Source: JABWBD01 sp040768665 (lineage in GTDB: Bacteria; Planctomycetota; Planctomycetia; Pirellulales; Thermoguttaceae). From it: a DNA stretch of 64,000 bases. Within the stretch, counting starts at the first letter, position 1. Each line of letters starts with the position of its first letter. Of the stretch, positions 41,518 to 49,935 are shown piece by piece. The stretch is taken from positions 186,001 to 250,000 of the forward strand of contig JAXGMN010000008.1 in assembly GCA_040768665.1 (NCBI GenBank), in the 5' to 3' direction. The position numbers and the translations under genes were made by a program. The notes beneath the pieces are model-generated. The model worked only from the letters and a program-made list of their open reading frames with translations. It was not told the origin of the DNA and ran no database searches.

Positions 41518-42121
41518 CTACGCCGCCAGTTGCATCTCGCGCCGGTCATGTTCACGCCGGATGAACCACCAGCCGATCGCCAGGGGAGCCAGGGTCTGGA
41601 CGAGAGCGATCGACGTCAGCAGCACGATCTGCAACGGGCCGGCCTGTCCCCAATTGCACGTCGCGAAGTGCATTCTTGTTGCCAACGCGGCGACCACCAG
41701 ACAGGAGACGAGCATCCAATTCCGGCCCAAGCCGAATCCCCTTGCGAGCCGGCAATACAGAAATCCAATGGTTCTCGTCCCAGCGCAGTACGTGGTCGCC
41801 TTTGACCGTCATGAGAACTTGCGCGAGCAGGACGAACAGGACAAACTGCGGCAGGACCGGCGAGACAGCAAAGACCAGCAGCGCCGCCGCGGGATGCCGG
41901 CCGAGAAAACTCCGTCGGCGATACGCAGCGACGGCGGCCTCGGCAACTTGCGCCGGCTGGCCCAACCGGGAGACCGGATCGGCTTCCGTGGCCGTCGTCT
42001 CTTCCTGGAGATCGTGAAGATGATCGGTCAGCTCCGCGAGGAACCGGTCGACGTAGGTCGGCGGCAGGCCATGCCTGGCAAGCCGGTTCCGCACCTCGTC
42101 AAGCCAAGGCTGGTTGCCCAT
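41518..42121 (-). pseudogene. permease-prefix-like (HAAS) membrane protein, frameshifted
   Basis: The ATG at 42121 (after GGAGGCGAAC) opens a ~200-codon gene. The first part is WLDEVRNRLARHGLPPTYVD, FLAELTDHLHDLQEET and a membrane segment LVFAVSPVLPQFVLFVLLAQ. At 41732-41740 a run of four G residues appears to contain one extra base; skipping it gives PARKGFGLGRNWMLVSCLVV and a second membrane part ending WWFIRREHDRREMQLAA at 41518. Reading without the shift yields a non-membrane tail. The layout, an N-terminal helical HAAS domain plus membrane helices downstream of PadR, is typical. It could be a real mutation or a sequence error. Confidence 0.7.
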
Positions 42122-42458
42122 GTTCGCCTCCTTGCAGGGCATGGTTGACGGCCTGGACGATCTGCTGCCAGGTGGTAACGCTCGTGGAAAGCTGTTTTGA
42201 GCCCTTGGGCGTCACCCGATAGGTGATCCGGCTGCGGCCGGCGATTGTCTGCCGTTTACCGGCGAGCATTCCATCGGCCTCCAGACGGTGAAGAACCGGG
42301 TAGACACACCCCTCGCCGAATTCGAGGGTCCCGTCGGTGGCCTGGCGAATCGCTTGCACCAGTTCGTAGCCGTACATCGGGCGGCGGGAAAGCAGGCTGA
42401 GAATCAGCAGTTCCGGCACGCCGTTGAGGAAATCGGGATTGGTGCGTTTCGTTCTCAT
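42099..42458 (-). CDS. PadR family transcriptional regulator
   Basis: A 119-residue winged-helix protein: LNGVPELLILSLLSRRPMYG, then YELVQAIRQATDGTLEFGEG, CVYPVLHRLEADGMLAGKRQ and RSRITYRVTPKGSKQL. This is the full PadR DNA-binding domain with a short C-terminal dimerisation helix. It overlaps the downstream permease-prefix gene by 23 bases, the usual operon for this class, where PadR represses its own operon. The inducer is unknown. Confidence 0.9.
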   Translation of the reverse strand: MRTKRTNPDFLNGVPELLILSLLSRRPMYGYELVQAIRQATDGTLEFGEGCVYPVLHRLEADGMLAGKRQTIAGRSRITYRVTPKGSKQLSTSVTTWQQIVQAVNHALQGGEHGQPALA

Positions 42459-42532
42459 GGTCCCCTTATACCTCGAACTTCCAGGCATAGCAATCCCGGA
42501 ATCGCCGCCTCGTCGGGATCCGGTTTCCACGG

Positions 42533-42580
42533 CCGCACCGCGAGATCCAAGCCTGCGACTGCGGGTCGGGCTCGAACGAC
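42533..42580 (-). pseudogene. 48-bp fragment of an ECF sigma gene
   Basis: Bases 42533-42580 match 41058-41105, inside the ECF sigma gene, at 47 of 48 positions by eye. On the minus strand the fragment would encode the same EPDPQSQAWISRCG region. The flanking sequence does not match, so this is an isolated duplicated or remnant piece upstream of padR. Confidence 0.75.
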
Positions 42581-42654
42581 CCTGCTTAACTATTGCAGCG
42601 GTACTCCCCGAGCGGGGCACGGGGAGCAAAACCTAAGATTTTCGGTCATCCCTG

Positions 42655-42699
42655 TTGACGTGGTTCGGCGGAGTGATACAATCACCTAATGATTTAGGT
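42655..42699 (+). promoter_or_regulatory. sigma-70-like promoter with overlapping BlaI-type operator
   Basis: TTGACG at 42655-42660 and TACAAT at 42677-42682 are separated by 16 bases. Directly after, ACCTAA-TGAT-TTAGGT (42684-42699) is a perfect dyad over the expected transcription start. It lies 31 bases before the blaI-like ATG, so self-repression by the BlaI-like product is likely. Confidence 0.65.
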
Positions 42700-42730
42700 A
42701 TTTCGGGTGGCGCAGGACGAGGAGCACGCG

Positions 42731-43126
42731 ATGGACGAGCCAACGCCGAGCGGACGGGAACTGGAGATCCTCAAAGTGCTCTGGGACTTGGGCCGGGGCA
42801 CGGTCCGCGATGTTTACCGCCGCATGTGTCCCAACGAGGAACTAGCCTTCAACACCGTGCAGACGCTCATTCGGATCATGGACGAGAAAGGGCTGGTCTC
42901 CCATGAGAGACAAGGGCGAGGCTTCGTTTACACGCCTCGCTACAGCCGCCAGCGCGCGACCTCTCGATTCCTCCACCAGGTCTTCGACGGCGCGATTGAC
43001 CAGGTGGTGGTAAGTATGCTCAGCACGAGCGATCCCAGCCCCGACGAACTCAAGCAGTTGGCCAAAATCATCGCCGATGCGCGCCGTCGCAAAGGGCGCG
43101 AGCAACGCCAAGACAAGGAGCCGTAA
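42731..43126 (+). CDS. BlaI/MecI-family repressor
   Basis: A 131-residue winged-helix repressor: PSGRELEILKVLWDLGRGTV, DVYRRMCPNEELAFNTVQTL and IRIMDEKGLVSHERQGRGFV. The C-terminal dimerisation part (RFLHQVFDGAIDQVVVSMLS) contains the family's proteolytic-cleavage region. The ATG at 42731 follows AGGAG; a GTG at 42707 would add eight residues. It ends one base before the M56 gene, as in blaI-blaR1 pairs. It would repress the operon from the dyad at 42684-42699 until the M56 sensor is activated. Confidence 0.9.
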   Translation: MDEPTPSGRELEILKVLWDLGRGTVRDVYRRMCPNEELAFNTVQTLIRIMDEKGLVSHERQGRGFVYTPRYSRQRATSRFLHQVFDGAIDQVVVSMLSTSDPSPDELKQLAKIIADARRRKGREQRQDKEP

Positions 43127-43127
43127 G

Positions 43128-45725
43128 ATGCCCTGGAGCGAAGCTCTCTATCCGTGGCTGATTCACTCCGCGATCGAAAGCCTGCTCGTCCTTGCAGTCG
43201 GAAGCAGTGCAGTACTGTTGTGTCGCCGACCCGCACGGCGAGTGTGGATCATCGAGCTGACGCTGGCCGGATGCCTCGTCGCTCCTTGGCTGGGCACGAT
43301 TCCGGGCTATCCGCGGTTGGGGTTTGGCTGGCGTGCGGCTACGTCGCTCGATCAACAGGAAGATCAACAGGAAGCAGTTTTGCCAGCTCCCATGGACAGA
43401 GCCCAGAGCGTGGTCGCGCCGAGTGTCGTTCCCCCGAGCGATGACCTGCCCGTATTGCCCTACATCGGAACGCCCGATCCCGCGCCAGGAACCGCAGACG
43501 CGCCACGCCATGCCTTCGATATCGCTTCCTGGATCGTGGGCGTCTACGCGATTGGTGTGACTCTTGGACTTGGATGGTGGCTCGTTGGGTTGCTGGGTCT
43601 GGTCAAGATTCTGGGGACGACTCGGCCCGCTTCGCCACGCTGTCGGGAGTTGCTTACCCAGATTGCCGGGCAACGCGCCAGCCGCGTGAAGTTACTGGTC
43701 AGTAGCCGCGTGCGTCAACCATTTGCTTTCGCGTTCGCCCGGCCCGTGATTGTGCTGCCGGAAGACCTCTGCGGCGACGACCGAGCACTCAGGTGGTCGC
43801 TGGCGCATGAGTGGGCGCATATCGAGCGGCACGATTTTCGGGCATGGCTAACGGCGGGGCTCGCGCGGATGCTCTTCTTCTACGATCCGCTGGTCTGGTG
43901 GCTGCGACGGGAGCTTCGGTTGTGTCAGGATTTCCTGGCCGACGACCGAGCCGCTTGCCAAACGGCGCAGCCCGAAGACTACGCAGAATTTCTCACGGCC
44001 TGGGCCGCAACCGGGCGCTTGCGCCCGGTGCTGGCGGGGCTAGGCATGGGGTTTAGCAAATCGGAACTCTACCGGAGGGTTGTCATGCTCGTACAAAACA
44101 GATCCTTGGAAAGCCGCCCGCCGCGGCTGTGGACGGTCCTCGTCACGTGTACGGCGGTGGTCCTGGTAGCCGCAGCGGCAGCGTTAACGGCCTCTCCGCA
44201 AGTTGCCGCGGAGGGTGCCACCGGCTCCACCGGTGCCGCGCCGTCGGGCGATGCCCCGATGTCCGGCACGTCTTCCCCGGACGCCAGCAAGGCCGTTGGC
44301 ACCACGACCAACAAGCCTGCCAAGGCAGCAGAGAAAGCCAGTGCTCCGTTTTCTCGGACAACCACCAGATCGGGAGAAACGGTAATCGGAGCGCGTCCCC
44401 AGGGGAACTGCTCGATCAGCGGCAAGGTTCTCTCCGAGGCGACCGGCAAACCTGTGGAGGGCGCGCGAATGTATTTGCACTACAACGTCACCCACGGCTC
44501 GATCTTTGTCAACACCGATAGCGAGGGCACTTTTGAAATCAAGGATCTTCCCACAGGGCCGTTCTCGTTGTGTTCATCGCATACGGCGGGATATCAAGAC
44601 GCGGCATACAGTCCTGAAGGCAAACCCGGCCGGTTCCCGCCGTTCTCGCTCAACGACGGTGAGCATCGCACCGGGATTGTCCTCCGGATCAAGGAGGCAT
44701 ACCGCGTCTCCGGGAAGATCGTGGATGAGAATGGGAAAGTGCCAGAAAGCCAAAGGTGGAACGTGTTGGCCTGGATTGAGAACGAGGGCGGCGGGGAGTA
44801 TCACACGCAGCATGCAAGCGTCAATCATGCCGATGGCTCCTACGTGATTGACGGCCTGAGCAACCAGCCGGTTTATGTCATGGCGATCGACTGGCGAGCC
44901 GCACAAGAAGGCAACGCGTGGCCGGCGATTTACTATCCCAGCTCCTTCTCCCGAACCGATGCGAAACAGGTTGTTTTCGACGAGTCGCGGCACGTTGACG
45001 GCGTCGATATCACACTGCGGAAAGAAGGCGGGATCGTGATCGAAGGAACCGTGCGCGACGAGGCGGGAGAGCCGGTGCCGGAAGCGTTCGTCGTCGTGCA
45101 TCGGCGCGACATGCTCTTCGACTTCAACACGGCCTACACGGATGCCCGGGGGCATTATCAGATTCAAGGCTTGGGAGCCGGTTCGCTGCTGGTCCACGTC
45201 GATGCCGCGCACCACGGATTTGTGAGAACGCGAATGCCGATCGATCTTGATCAGGCGAGCGACAAAGCAGAGCGCGACTTCACTTTGCATCGCGGAGTCT
45301 TGATCTCAGGCAAGTTCGTGGACGAGAAGGGCCAAGATTGGCAGATCGGCGAAAGCTATGCCTACGCGGCCCAGGTCAGCGAGGATCGGCCGGCCAGGGG
45401 CCAGTTCACATTAAACGAGGGAAACTTCAGCCTCACGAATTTCCAGAACAAACACAGGCCCGAAAACGCCGCGGATCATTTCCCCGGCACCTTTCTCCGT
45501 GGCGAAGGCGATTACGACTGCGACCAGGCGGTGTTTCCTACGAGGAGCACGTTTCTCATCCAAGGCATGATGCCGGGCCATACGATGATCGGCCTTTCGC
45601 CCAAAAAGGAAAATCAGAAAGTCGTGAAGATCCTCTACGACGGCCGAGACATCCTGGAATCGGGCATCGACACCAAGGCGGGTGACGAGATCAAGGACGT
45701 CACCATTGTGGTTGGAACGGATTAG
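43128..45725 (+). CDS. M56 (BlaR1-like) sensor protease with carboxypeptidase-regulatory-like domains
   Basis: An 865-residue membrane protein. N-terminal membrane helices include LIHSAIESLLVLAVGSSAVL and FDIASWIVGVYAIGVTLGLG. The gluzincin domain carries HEWAH (227-231) and a downstream candidate third ligand in LCQDFLADDRAA. After a last helix (LVTCTAVVLVAAAAALTA) the protein continues outside the membrane. There, instead of a penicillin-binding sensor, it has a Ser/Thr-rich linker and about four carboxypeptidase-regulatory-like beta-sandwiches (ISGKVLSEATGKPVEGARMY, VSGKIVDENGKVPESQ, IEGTVRDEAGEPVPEAFVVV, ISGKFVDEKGQDW). It probably senses an envelope signal through these and cleaves the BlaI-like repressor. 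Confidence 0.88.
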   Translation: MPWSEALYPWLIHSAIESLLVLAVGSSAVLLCRRPARRVWIIELTLAGCLVAPWLGTIPGYPRLGFGWRAATSLDQQEDQQEAVLPAPMDRAQSVVAPSVVPPSDDLPVLPYIGTPDPAPGTADAPRHAFDIASWIVGVYAIGVTLGLGWWLVGLLGLVKILGTTRPASPRCRELLTQIAGQRASRVKLLVSSRVRQPFAFAFARPVIVLPEDLCGDDRALRWSLAHEWAHIERHDFRAWLTAGLARMLFFYDPLVWWLRRELRLCQDFLADDRAACQTAQPEDYAEFLTAWAATGRLRPVLAGLGMGFSKSELYRRVVMLVQNRSLESRPPRLWTVLVTCTAVVLVAAAAALTASPQVAAEGATGSTGAAPSGDAPMSGTSSPDASKAVGTTTNKPAKAAEKASAPFSRTTTRSGETVIGARPQGNCSISGKVLSEATGKPVEGARMYLHYNVTHGSIFVNTDSEGTFEIKDLPTGPFSLCSSHTAGYQDAAYSPEGKPGRFPPFSLNDGEHRTGIVLRIKEAYRVSGKIVDENGKVPESQRWNVLAWIENEGGGEYHTQHASVNHADGSYVIDGLSNQPVYVMAIDWRAAQEGNAWPAIYYPSSFSRTDAKQVVFDESRHVDGVDITLRKEGGIVIEGTVRDEAGEPVPEAFVVVHRRDMLFDFNTAYTDARGHYQIQGLGAGSLLVHVDAAHHGFVRTRMPIDLDQASDKAERDFTLHRGVLISGKFVDEKGQDWQIGESYAYAAQVSEDRPARGQFTLNEGNFSLTNFQNKHRPENAADHFPGTFLRGEGDYDCDQAVFPTRSTFLIQGMMPGHTMIGLSPKKENQKVVKILYDGRDILESGIDTKAGDEIKDVTIVVGTD

Positions 45726-45779
45726 ATGGGCGCTGTGTCGGCAGCCGGCACTCGGCACGCCGGCACGCGTTTTCCGCCC

Positions 45780-46337
45780 TCACGGTCCTTCCAGCAGGCG
45801 TTGTACCGAGACTTGCATCGCAGGAAAGGCTAATGGACCAAGTTCACCTGTGGTGACGTTGGTTTCCGTCTGATAGGCTCCATGGGCGGGATGGCGGAAG
45901 ACAATGAGTTGTTGCTCCCGCAAGTCTACCACCCAGTATTCCTGAATACCGGCCGAGGCATAGGTTCTTCGCTTTTCATCCAAATCTTTTGACAGACTGG
46001 TCAGGGCAAATTCAATGAGCCACAAGATGTTCTCGGGATAGGGATGGTGGCGTAAATACTCTCGACCGAGGGGCTGCACGACCGCAATATCGGGTTCCGG
46101 CTCCGAATGGCTGCCCGGGATGGTAATCGGTTTGCCCTGACGGATCTCTGCATGCTCCCCCAACAAGCGTTCCAAATACTTGGCGGCCTCGTGACTCAAG
46201 TACGCATGGGGCGTCCCCTCTGGAGACATTTCGACAATTTCTCCATTCAACAATTCGACCGAGCGACCATCGAGCAGTCCGCTCTCGATCATGCGGTGAT
46301 AGTCATCCAGAGTCCACTTGGCGATCGCCACGCTCAC
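45780..46337 (-). CDS. Uma2 family (DUF820) putative nuclease
   Basis: A 185-residue Uma2 protein, the second in the window. WTLDDYHRMIESGLLDGRSV and ELLNGEIVEMSPEGTPHAYL are the N-terminal helix and hairpin; SEPEPDIAVVQP carries the metal aspartate, LIEFALTSLSKD the acidic residue of the PD-(D/E)XK core, and RRTYASAGIQEYWVVDLREQ the following part. The usual EV-S motif is changed to EFALTS, which may weaken activity. The GTG at 46337 is chosen because GAGGAGG lies seven bases upstream. It lies convergent between two BlaI-M56 loci. Confidence 0.87.
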   Translation of the reverse strand: MSVAIAKWTLDDYHRMIESGLLDGRSVELLNGEIVEMSPEGTPHAYLSHEAAKYLERLLGEHAEIRQGKPITIPGSHSEPEPDIAVVQPLGREYLRHHPYPENILWLIEFALTSLSKDLDEKRRTYASAGIQEYWVVDLREQQLIVFRHPAHGAYQTETNVTTGELGPLAFPAMQVSVQRLLEGP

Positions 46338-46460
46338 GGGACGTCCTCCTCTCGAAACTTGGCACACCAGGTAATTCTAGTCGCCACCCTGCCGCGACAC
46401 AACTGTCCTGCATCATCTCGTCGCTGGGGAACTCCTCGCGCACCCTGCCACCTCTCAACT

Positions 46461-47640
46461 CTACTCCTGATGGTCTGAGCTTTCGGCCAAGCACACGCCC
46501 CGGTACTCCAGCAGAGTGTCCTTGCGATCATGGAGCGTGGCGATGGATTGGACGTAGTCCACTGCCGCACGATGGTACTCGCTTTCCGCCTCGGCCAGGC
46601 GCTGTTGCGCCAAGAGCAAAAGGTCCAACATAACGGTTCCCTGTTCGTAGGCAGTCTTGACGGCATTCACTTCCTTCTGGGCTGCAATCCGGCGGTTGAG
46701 CTTGGTGGCAGTGAGCGCGTAGCTAGCGGCCAACTCGCGGGCGGCGCTGGCCAGTCGGTGTGCAATCTCCAGCTCCACCTCCTTGAGTTTGGTCCGTTCC
46801 CGAGCCAAATTCAGCTCGGCACTGCTGAGACCGTGTTTCGGTTTATCGCCATGGGAAGCCGCGTACGTCTTGGCGGCGGTCAGTTCCAATTCCCGCTGAT
46901 TGACCGCCCATCGGGCTGCACGGATTTCCGGCGAGCGTCGCCGGGCCTCGTTGATCGCCTGTTTCCAATCAAAATCGGTCTTGGTCGTTGTGGGATCGTC
47001 GGCCGGGCGAATTAACTGGCCATCGGTTGCGGCAAAGCCCATCACGTATCGCAGGTTGCGCTCCGATCGGCAGAGCCGCGACTGGGCCTGCTCGACGGTC
47101 TTCCGGAAGAGGTAATACTGTTGGCGAGATTGCGCTTCATCCTTGGCGCCGCCGCCTTGGTCGCCAACCAGGTACTTGGCATTAACCTGCTGCCAGGTTT
47201 GCAGGGCACCGTTGCGACCGGCAATGACTGCGTCCAATACGCGGTACGCATATTCGAGTGCCCAGTACGCCCTTTCCACGTCCCGAACCAGGGCGCGGAC
47301 CATCGTTTCGAACTCGATTAGAGAAATCTCTTGTTTGCGGCGAGCGATCAGCACGTGCCCGTTGCCATCAGGGATGGCTTCAGACGGCTTGTCGCCGCCG
47401 GGTGCTGCCCCGACGTTCGACGGGGAGGATTTCGTCCGGCCTATCATTACGGCTCCGATCTGACGCATTGCACTGGAGTTGCATAGCGCGATCGTAGTGG
47501 CATCTTGCAGCGTCAGAGACCAGACTTCCTCGGTGGCCGGGTTGTCCAACGAGGGCGGCAGCGGAATTGCGCCGCTCGCTTCCGTCGTGGCCTGAACCGT
47601 GCCAGCGGCCGAGAACCGTTCTGACGTTTCTGCGTTTCTG
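46461..47640 (-). CDS. TolC-like efflux protein, N-terminally lacking and internally short
   Basis: The frame reads as a TolC-type helical protein from SLTLQDATTIAL through FETMVRALVRDVERAYWALE and EQAQSRLCRSERNLRYVMGF to RTKLKEVELEIAHRLASAAR and LDLLLLAQQRLAEAESEYHR. No signal peptide or good start precedes it; upstream it runs out of frame inside the M56 gene, and the proline-rich linker PLPPSLDNPATEE comes first. Between LTAAKTYAASHGD and LSSAELNLARERTKL the loop normally forming the second membrane hairpin is missing, and the first is also short. It may be the soluble C-terminal part of an M56-TolC fusion split by a frameshift, or a decayed TolC. Confidence 0.7.
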
Positions 47641-48748
47641 GGGGCGGGACCGCATTCGCCACCGCAGCCAGATACATCGCGAGTGACAGCACGATCACAC
47701 ACACAACACTGCCAGCCCCTGCGCAACGAGGCGCAGGCTCGCAACCGGCGATCCGCCGAATGCGGCGCACGAGCGATCCGCCCCGCGCTGGTAACGAGAG
47801 TACCGTGGGCGTGGTCCGCAACTCCTCAATCGCCAACAAGGCTCGGCCGTAGTCGGCACGACAGCCCGTGATGCCCATCGCCACGTCGTCGCAGCAGTGC
47901 TCCCGCTCATTGCGGAGCTGGCCGGAAAGCCACCACACCGCCGGATGATAGAAGAAGACTGTCTCGATCAATGCCTGAAACAAATTGACCAGATTGTCGT
48001 GACGGCGAATATGCGCCAGCTCATGCGCCAGGATCGACTCCAATTGCACAGCCGGCAAGCCCGTGACCACCGACAGTGGCAGCACCACGACCGGACGAAA
48101 GCAGCCGACAACCACGGGCGTCTTCACCCATACGGATTGCAGCACATCAACCGCTCGCGATAGCCGTAGCCTCTTGGCCACGCGGTTCCGCATCTGCTGC
48201 ACGAAGTCGTCTGCCGGCTCAACACCGACCGTTCGCAGACGCTGTGTCGTGTACCAACTGAAGAGCGGGCGGAACGCAGCCAGCAGGACGCCGCCAAGCC
48301 AGAGCATCGCGATGTCGAGCAACCGCGGTTGAATCAACTGCTTCGCCTTCGACCGGAAAAAGACCAGACCGCCCGCCCCGGGCTTGGAATGAACCGGCTT
48401 CGCTTGCGGCGTGCCGACAGTTGACGCTGCAGGGGACGCCGCGCTCGGCGTCGCCCTGTCGGTATAAGAGACCCCAGAATCATGCGTTTGGATCTCCGCC
48501 GGCTCGAATGCGACGGGCATGACCGGCGTCTCGGCCGACCAGGGCGAGAACCAGGTTGCCACCGGGACGGCCACCAGCAAGAACACGGCGACCAGCAGCG
48601 CCCGGTATCGGGTGATGGCCGATCGCCGCTGCAACGCCCGTTGCAGCAAGACCGCCAAAAGCGCCACGAGTGCGAACTGCCACAGGGAATGCACCAGCAC
48701 CCAACCGATGCGTTCCGCGCCGATCGATTGCATCAGGAATTCCAACAT
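47513..48748 (-). CDS. M56 (BlaR1-like) sensor protease, end disturbed by frameshift
   Basis: A 411-residue frame. The N-terminal helices (IGWVLVHSLWQFALVALLAV and ALLVAVFLLVAVPVATWF) are followed by the protease domain with HELAH (242-246), RHDNLVNLFQALIETVFFYH and NEREHCCDDVA with the third zinc ligand region. The last helix is VVCVIVLSLAMYLAAVANAV. After PPPETQ (about 47640) the frame turns into an Arg-rich string that is antisense-like noise, while the TolC-like frame picks up in the next phase. The original gene probably read through into the TolC-like part. It starts two bases after the blaI stop. Confidence 0.82.
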   Translation of the reverse strand: MLEFLMQSIGAERIGWVLVHSLWQFALVALLAVLLQRALQRRSAITRYRALLVAVFLLVAVPVATWFSPWSAETPVMPVAFEPAEIQTHDSGVSYTDRATPSAASPAASTVGTPQAKPVHSKPGAGGLVFFRSKAKQLIQPRLLDIAMLWLGGVLLAAFRPLFSWYTTQRLRTVGVEPADDFVQQMRNRVAKRLRLSRAVDVLQSVWVKTPVVVGCFRPVVVLPLSVVTGLPAVQLESILAHELAHIRRHDNLVNLFQALIETVFFYHPAVWWLSGQLRNEREHCCDDVAMGITGCRADYGRALLAIEELRTTPTVLSLPARGGSLVRRIRRIAGCEPAPRCAGAGSVVCVIVLSLAMYLAAVANAVPPPETQKRQNGSRPLARFRPRRKRAAQFRCRPRWTTRPPRKSGL

Positions 48749-48750
48749 GG

Positions 48751-49134
48751 CTATTTGTCCTCCATGTGATCGAGTAATCGGCGAACTTCGTCCAGTTCTT
48801 CCCTGGTTGCCTTTCTTGAGGACAACGCTTGCAGCACGAGAGCCATTGCGGAGCCGTCGTATACCTTTTCAATCAGCTCGTCGAGCATCCGTTTGCCGGC
48901 CTTGGCTCGGGTGAGGGCAGGCCGATACACATGCGGTTGAGCCTCCTCGTCCCGTTTGACCAGCCCTTTTTGCAGCATGATCGCCAGCATCTTGACGGTC
49001 GTCGAGTAGTTCGTCCCTTTGGCGGCTTCCAGCCTCTTGTGAATTTCGCGGACCGGACTGGGGCCGAGATTCCACAAAATCCGCAGGATCTGCATTTCCA
49101 CTTCGGTTGGCTGAACGGACGGTGGCCGGGGCAT
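48751..49134 (-). CDS. BlaI/MecI-family repressor
   Basis: A 127-residue winged-helix repressor: PTEVEMQILRILWNLGPSPV, REIHKRLEAAKGTNYSTTVK and MLAIMLQKGLVKRDEEAQPH, then a dimerisation tail (RMLDELIEKVYDGSAMALVL). The ATG at 49134 has GAGGAGG 11 bases upstream. A TTG nearer the ribosome-binding site is only two bases away from it and is disfavoured. It heads a blaI-M56 operon whose last part is TolC-like. A palindrome at 49180-49194 is its likely operator. Confidence 0.9.
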   Translation of the reverse strand: MPRPPSVQPTEVEMQILRILWNLGPSPVREIHKRLEAAKGTNYSTTVKMLAIMLQKGLVKRDEEAQPHVYRPALTRAKAGKRMLDELIEKVYDGSAMALVLQALSSRKATREELDEVRRLLDHMEDK

Positions 49135-49179
49135 CGGATTCAAGTCCTCCTCGTTTGGGCGGGGCTCGCCTGTTGTGCC

Positions 49180-49194
49180 TCTTCACCGTGAAGA
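49180..49194. promoter_or_regulatory. candidate operator upstream of the second blaI-like gene
   Basis: TCTTCAC-C-GTGAAGA is a perfect 15-base palindrome 45 bases before the blaI-like start and about 115 bases before the divergent ECF sigma gene. It differs in sequence from the dyad at the other blaI locus. Confidence 0.45.
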
Positions 49195-49308
49195 AGCAAA
49201 ACGGCGAAACCCCAAGAGCGGGGGCGTGAAAGAAATAGCCGGCCGCAGCGTGTATAAAGAGAGGGCGCGGCCGGAGGCTGCCGCGTCTTTCCCCCGAAGC
49301 GGCTACCC

Positions 49309-49935
49309 ATGCCCCACGCTCCCGACACGAAGACCAGCCTGATTCTTCGGCTCCGCGACCGCGGTGATGCGGCCGCCTGGGAGGAATTTGCTGCCATGTA
49401 CGAACCGGTGATCTACCGCGTCGCCCGGCGCCAGGGCTTACAGGACGCCGACGCCCGCGAAACGGTCCAGGAGGTAATGCTTTCGGTCGCGAGGGCTGTC
49501 TCACAGTGGCAGCCGAGCCCAAGGGCGCAGTTCCGGACGTGGTTGTTCCGCATCCTCCGCGGGAAGCTGATCGACCACTTGCGTCGCCGGCGGCGCCAGC
49601 CCGTGGCGACCGGCCGATCGTCGATCGCGCTCGAATTGGCCCAGCAGGCGGACCCGCGCCAGGGCCTCTCGGCCGAGATCGACCGCGAGTATCGCCGCGA
49701 ACTTTTCCGCTGGGCCGCCAGGGGCGTCCGCCGAGAGGTTCAGCCGCTCACCTGGGAAGCCTTTTGGAGGACCAGCGTCGATGCCCTCCCGGTGGCCGAA
49801 GCCGCGGAGCAGTTGGGACTGTCGGTCGGCGCGGTATACATCGCCCGCAGCCGTGTCCTGGCGAGGCTCCGCACCCACGTGCAGGCACTCCAACAGGAAC
49901 ACCAGAGCATCGAGGATCGCCATGCACTGCGATGA
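49309..49935 (+). CDS. ECF-type RNA polymerase sigma factor
   Basis: A 208-residue sigma factor: SLILRLRDRGDAAAWEEFAA, YEPVIYRVARRQGLQDADAR and ETVQEVMLSVARAVSQWQPS (region 2), then FRTWLFRILRGKLIDHLRRR. Region 4 is PLTWEAFWRTSVDALPVAEA followed by AEQLGLSVGAVYIARSRVLA. It overlaps the kinase gene downstream by 14 bases, and the kinase starts with an anti-sigma-like zinc finger, so the pair is a sigma/anti-sigma module. Targets unknown. Confidence 0.92.
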   Translation: MPHAPDTKTSLILRLRDRGDAAAWEEFAAMYEPVIYRVARRQGLQDADARETVQEVMLSVARAVSQWQPSPRAQFRTWLFRILRGKLIDHLRRRRRQPVATGRSSIALELAQQADPRQGLSAEIDREYRRELFRWAARGVRREVQPLTWEAFWRTSVDALPVAEAAEQLGLSVGAVYIARSRVLARLRTHVQALQQEHQSIEDRHALR

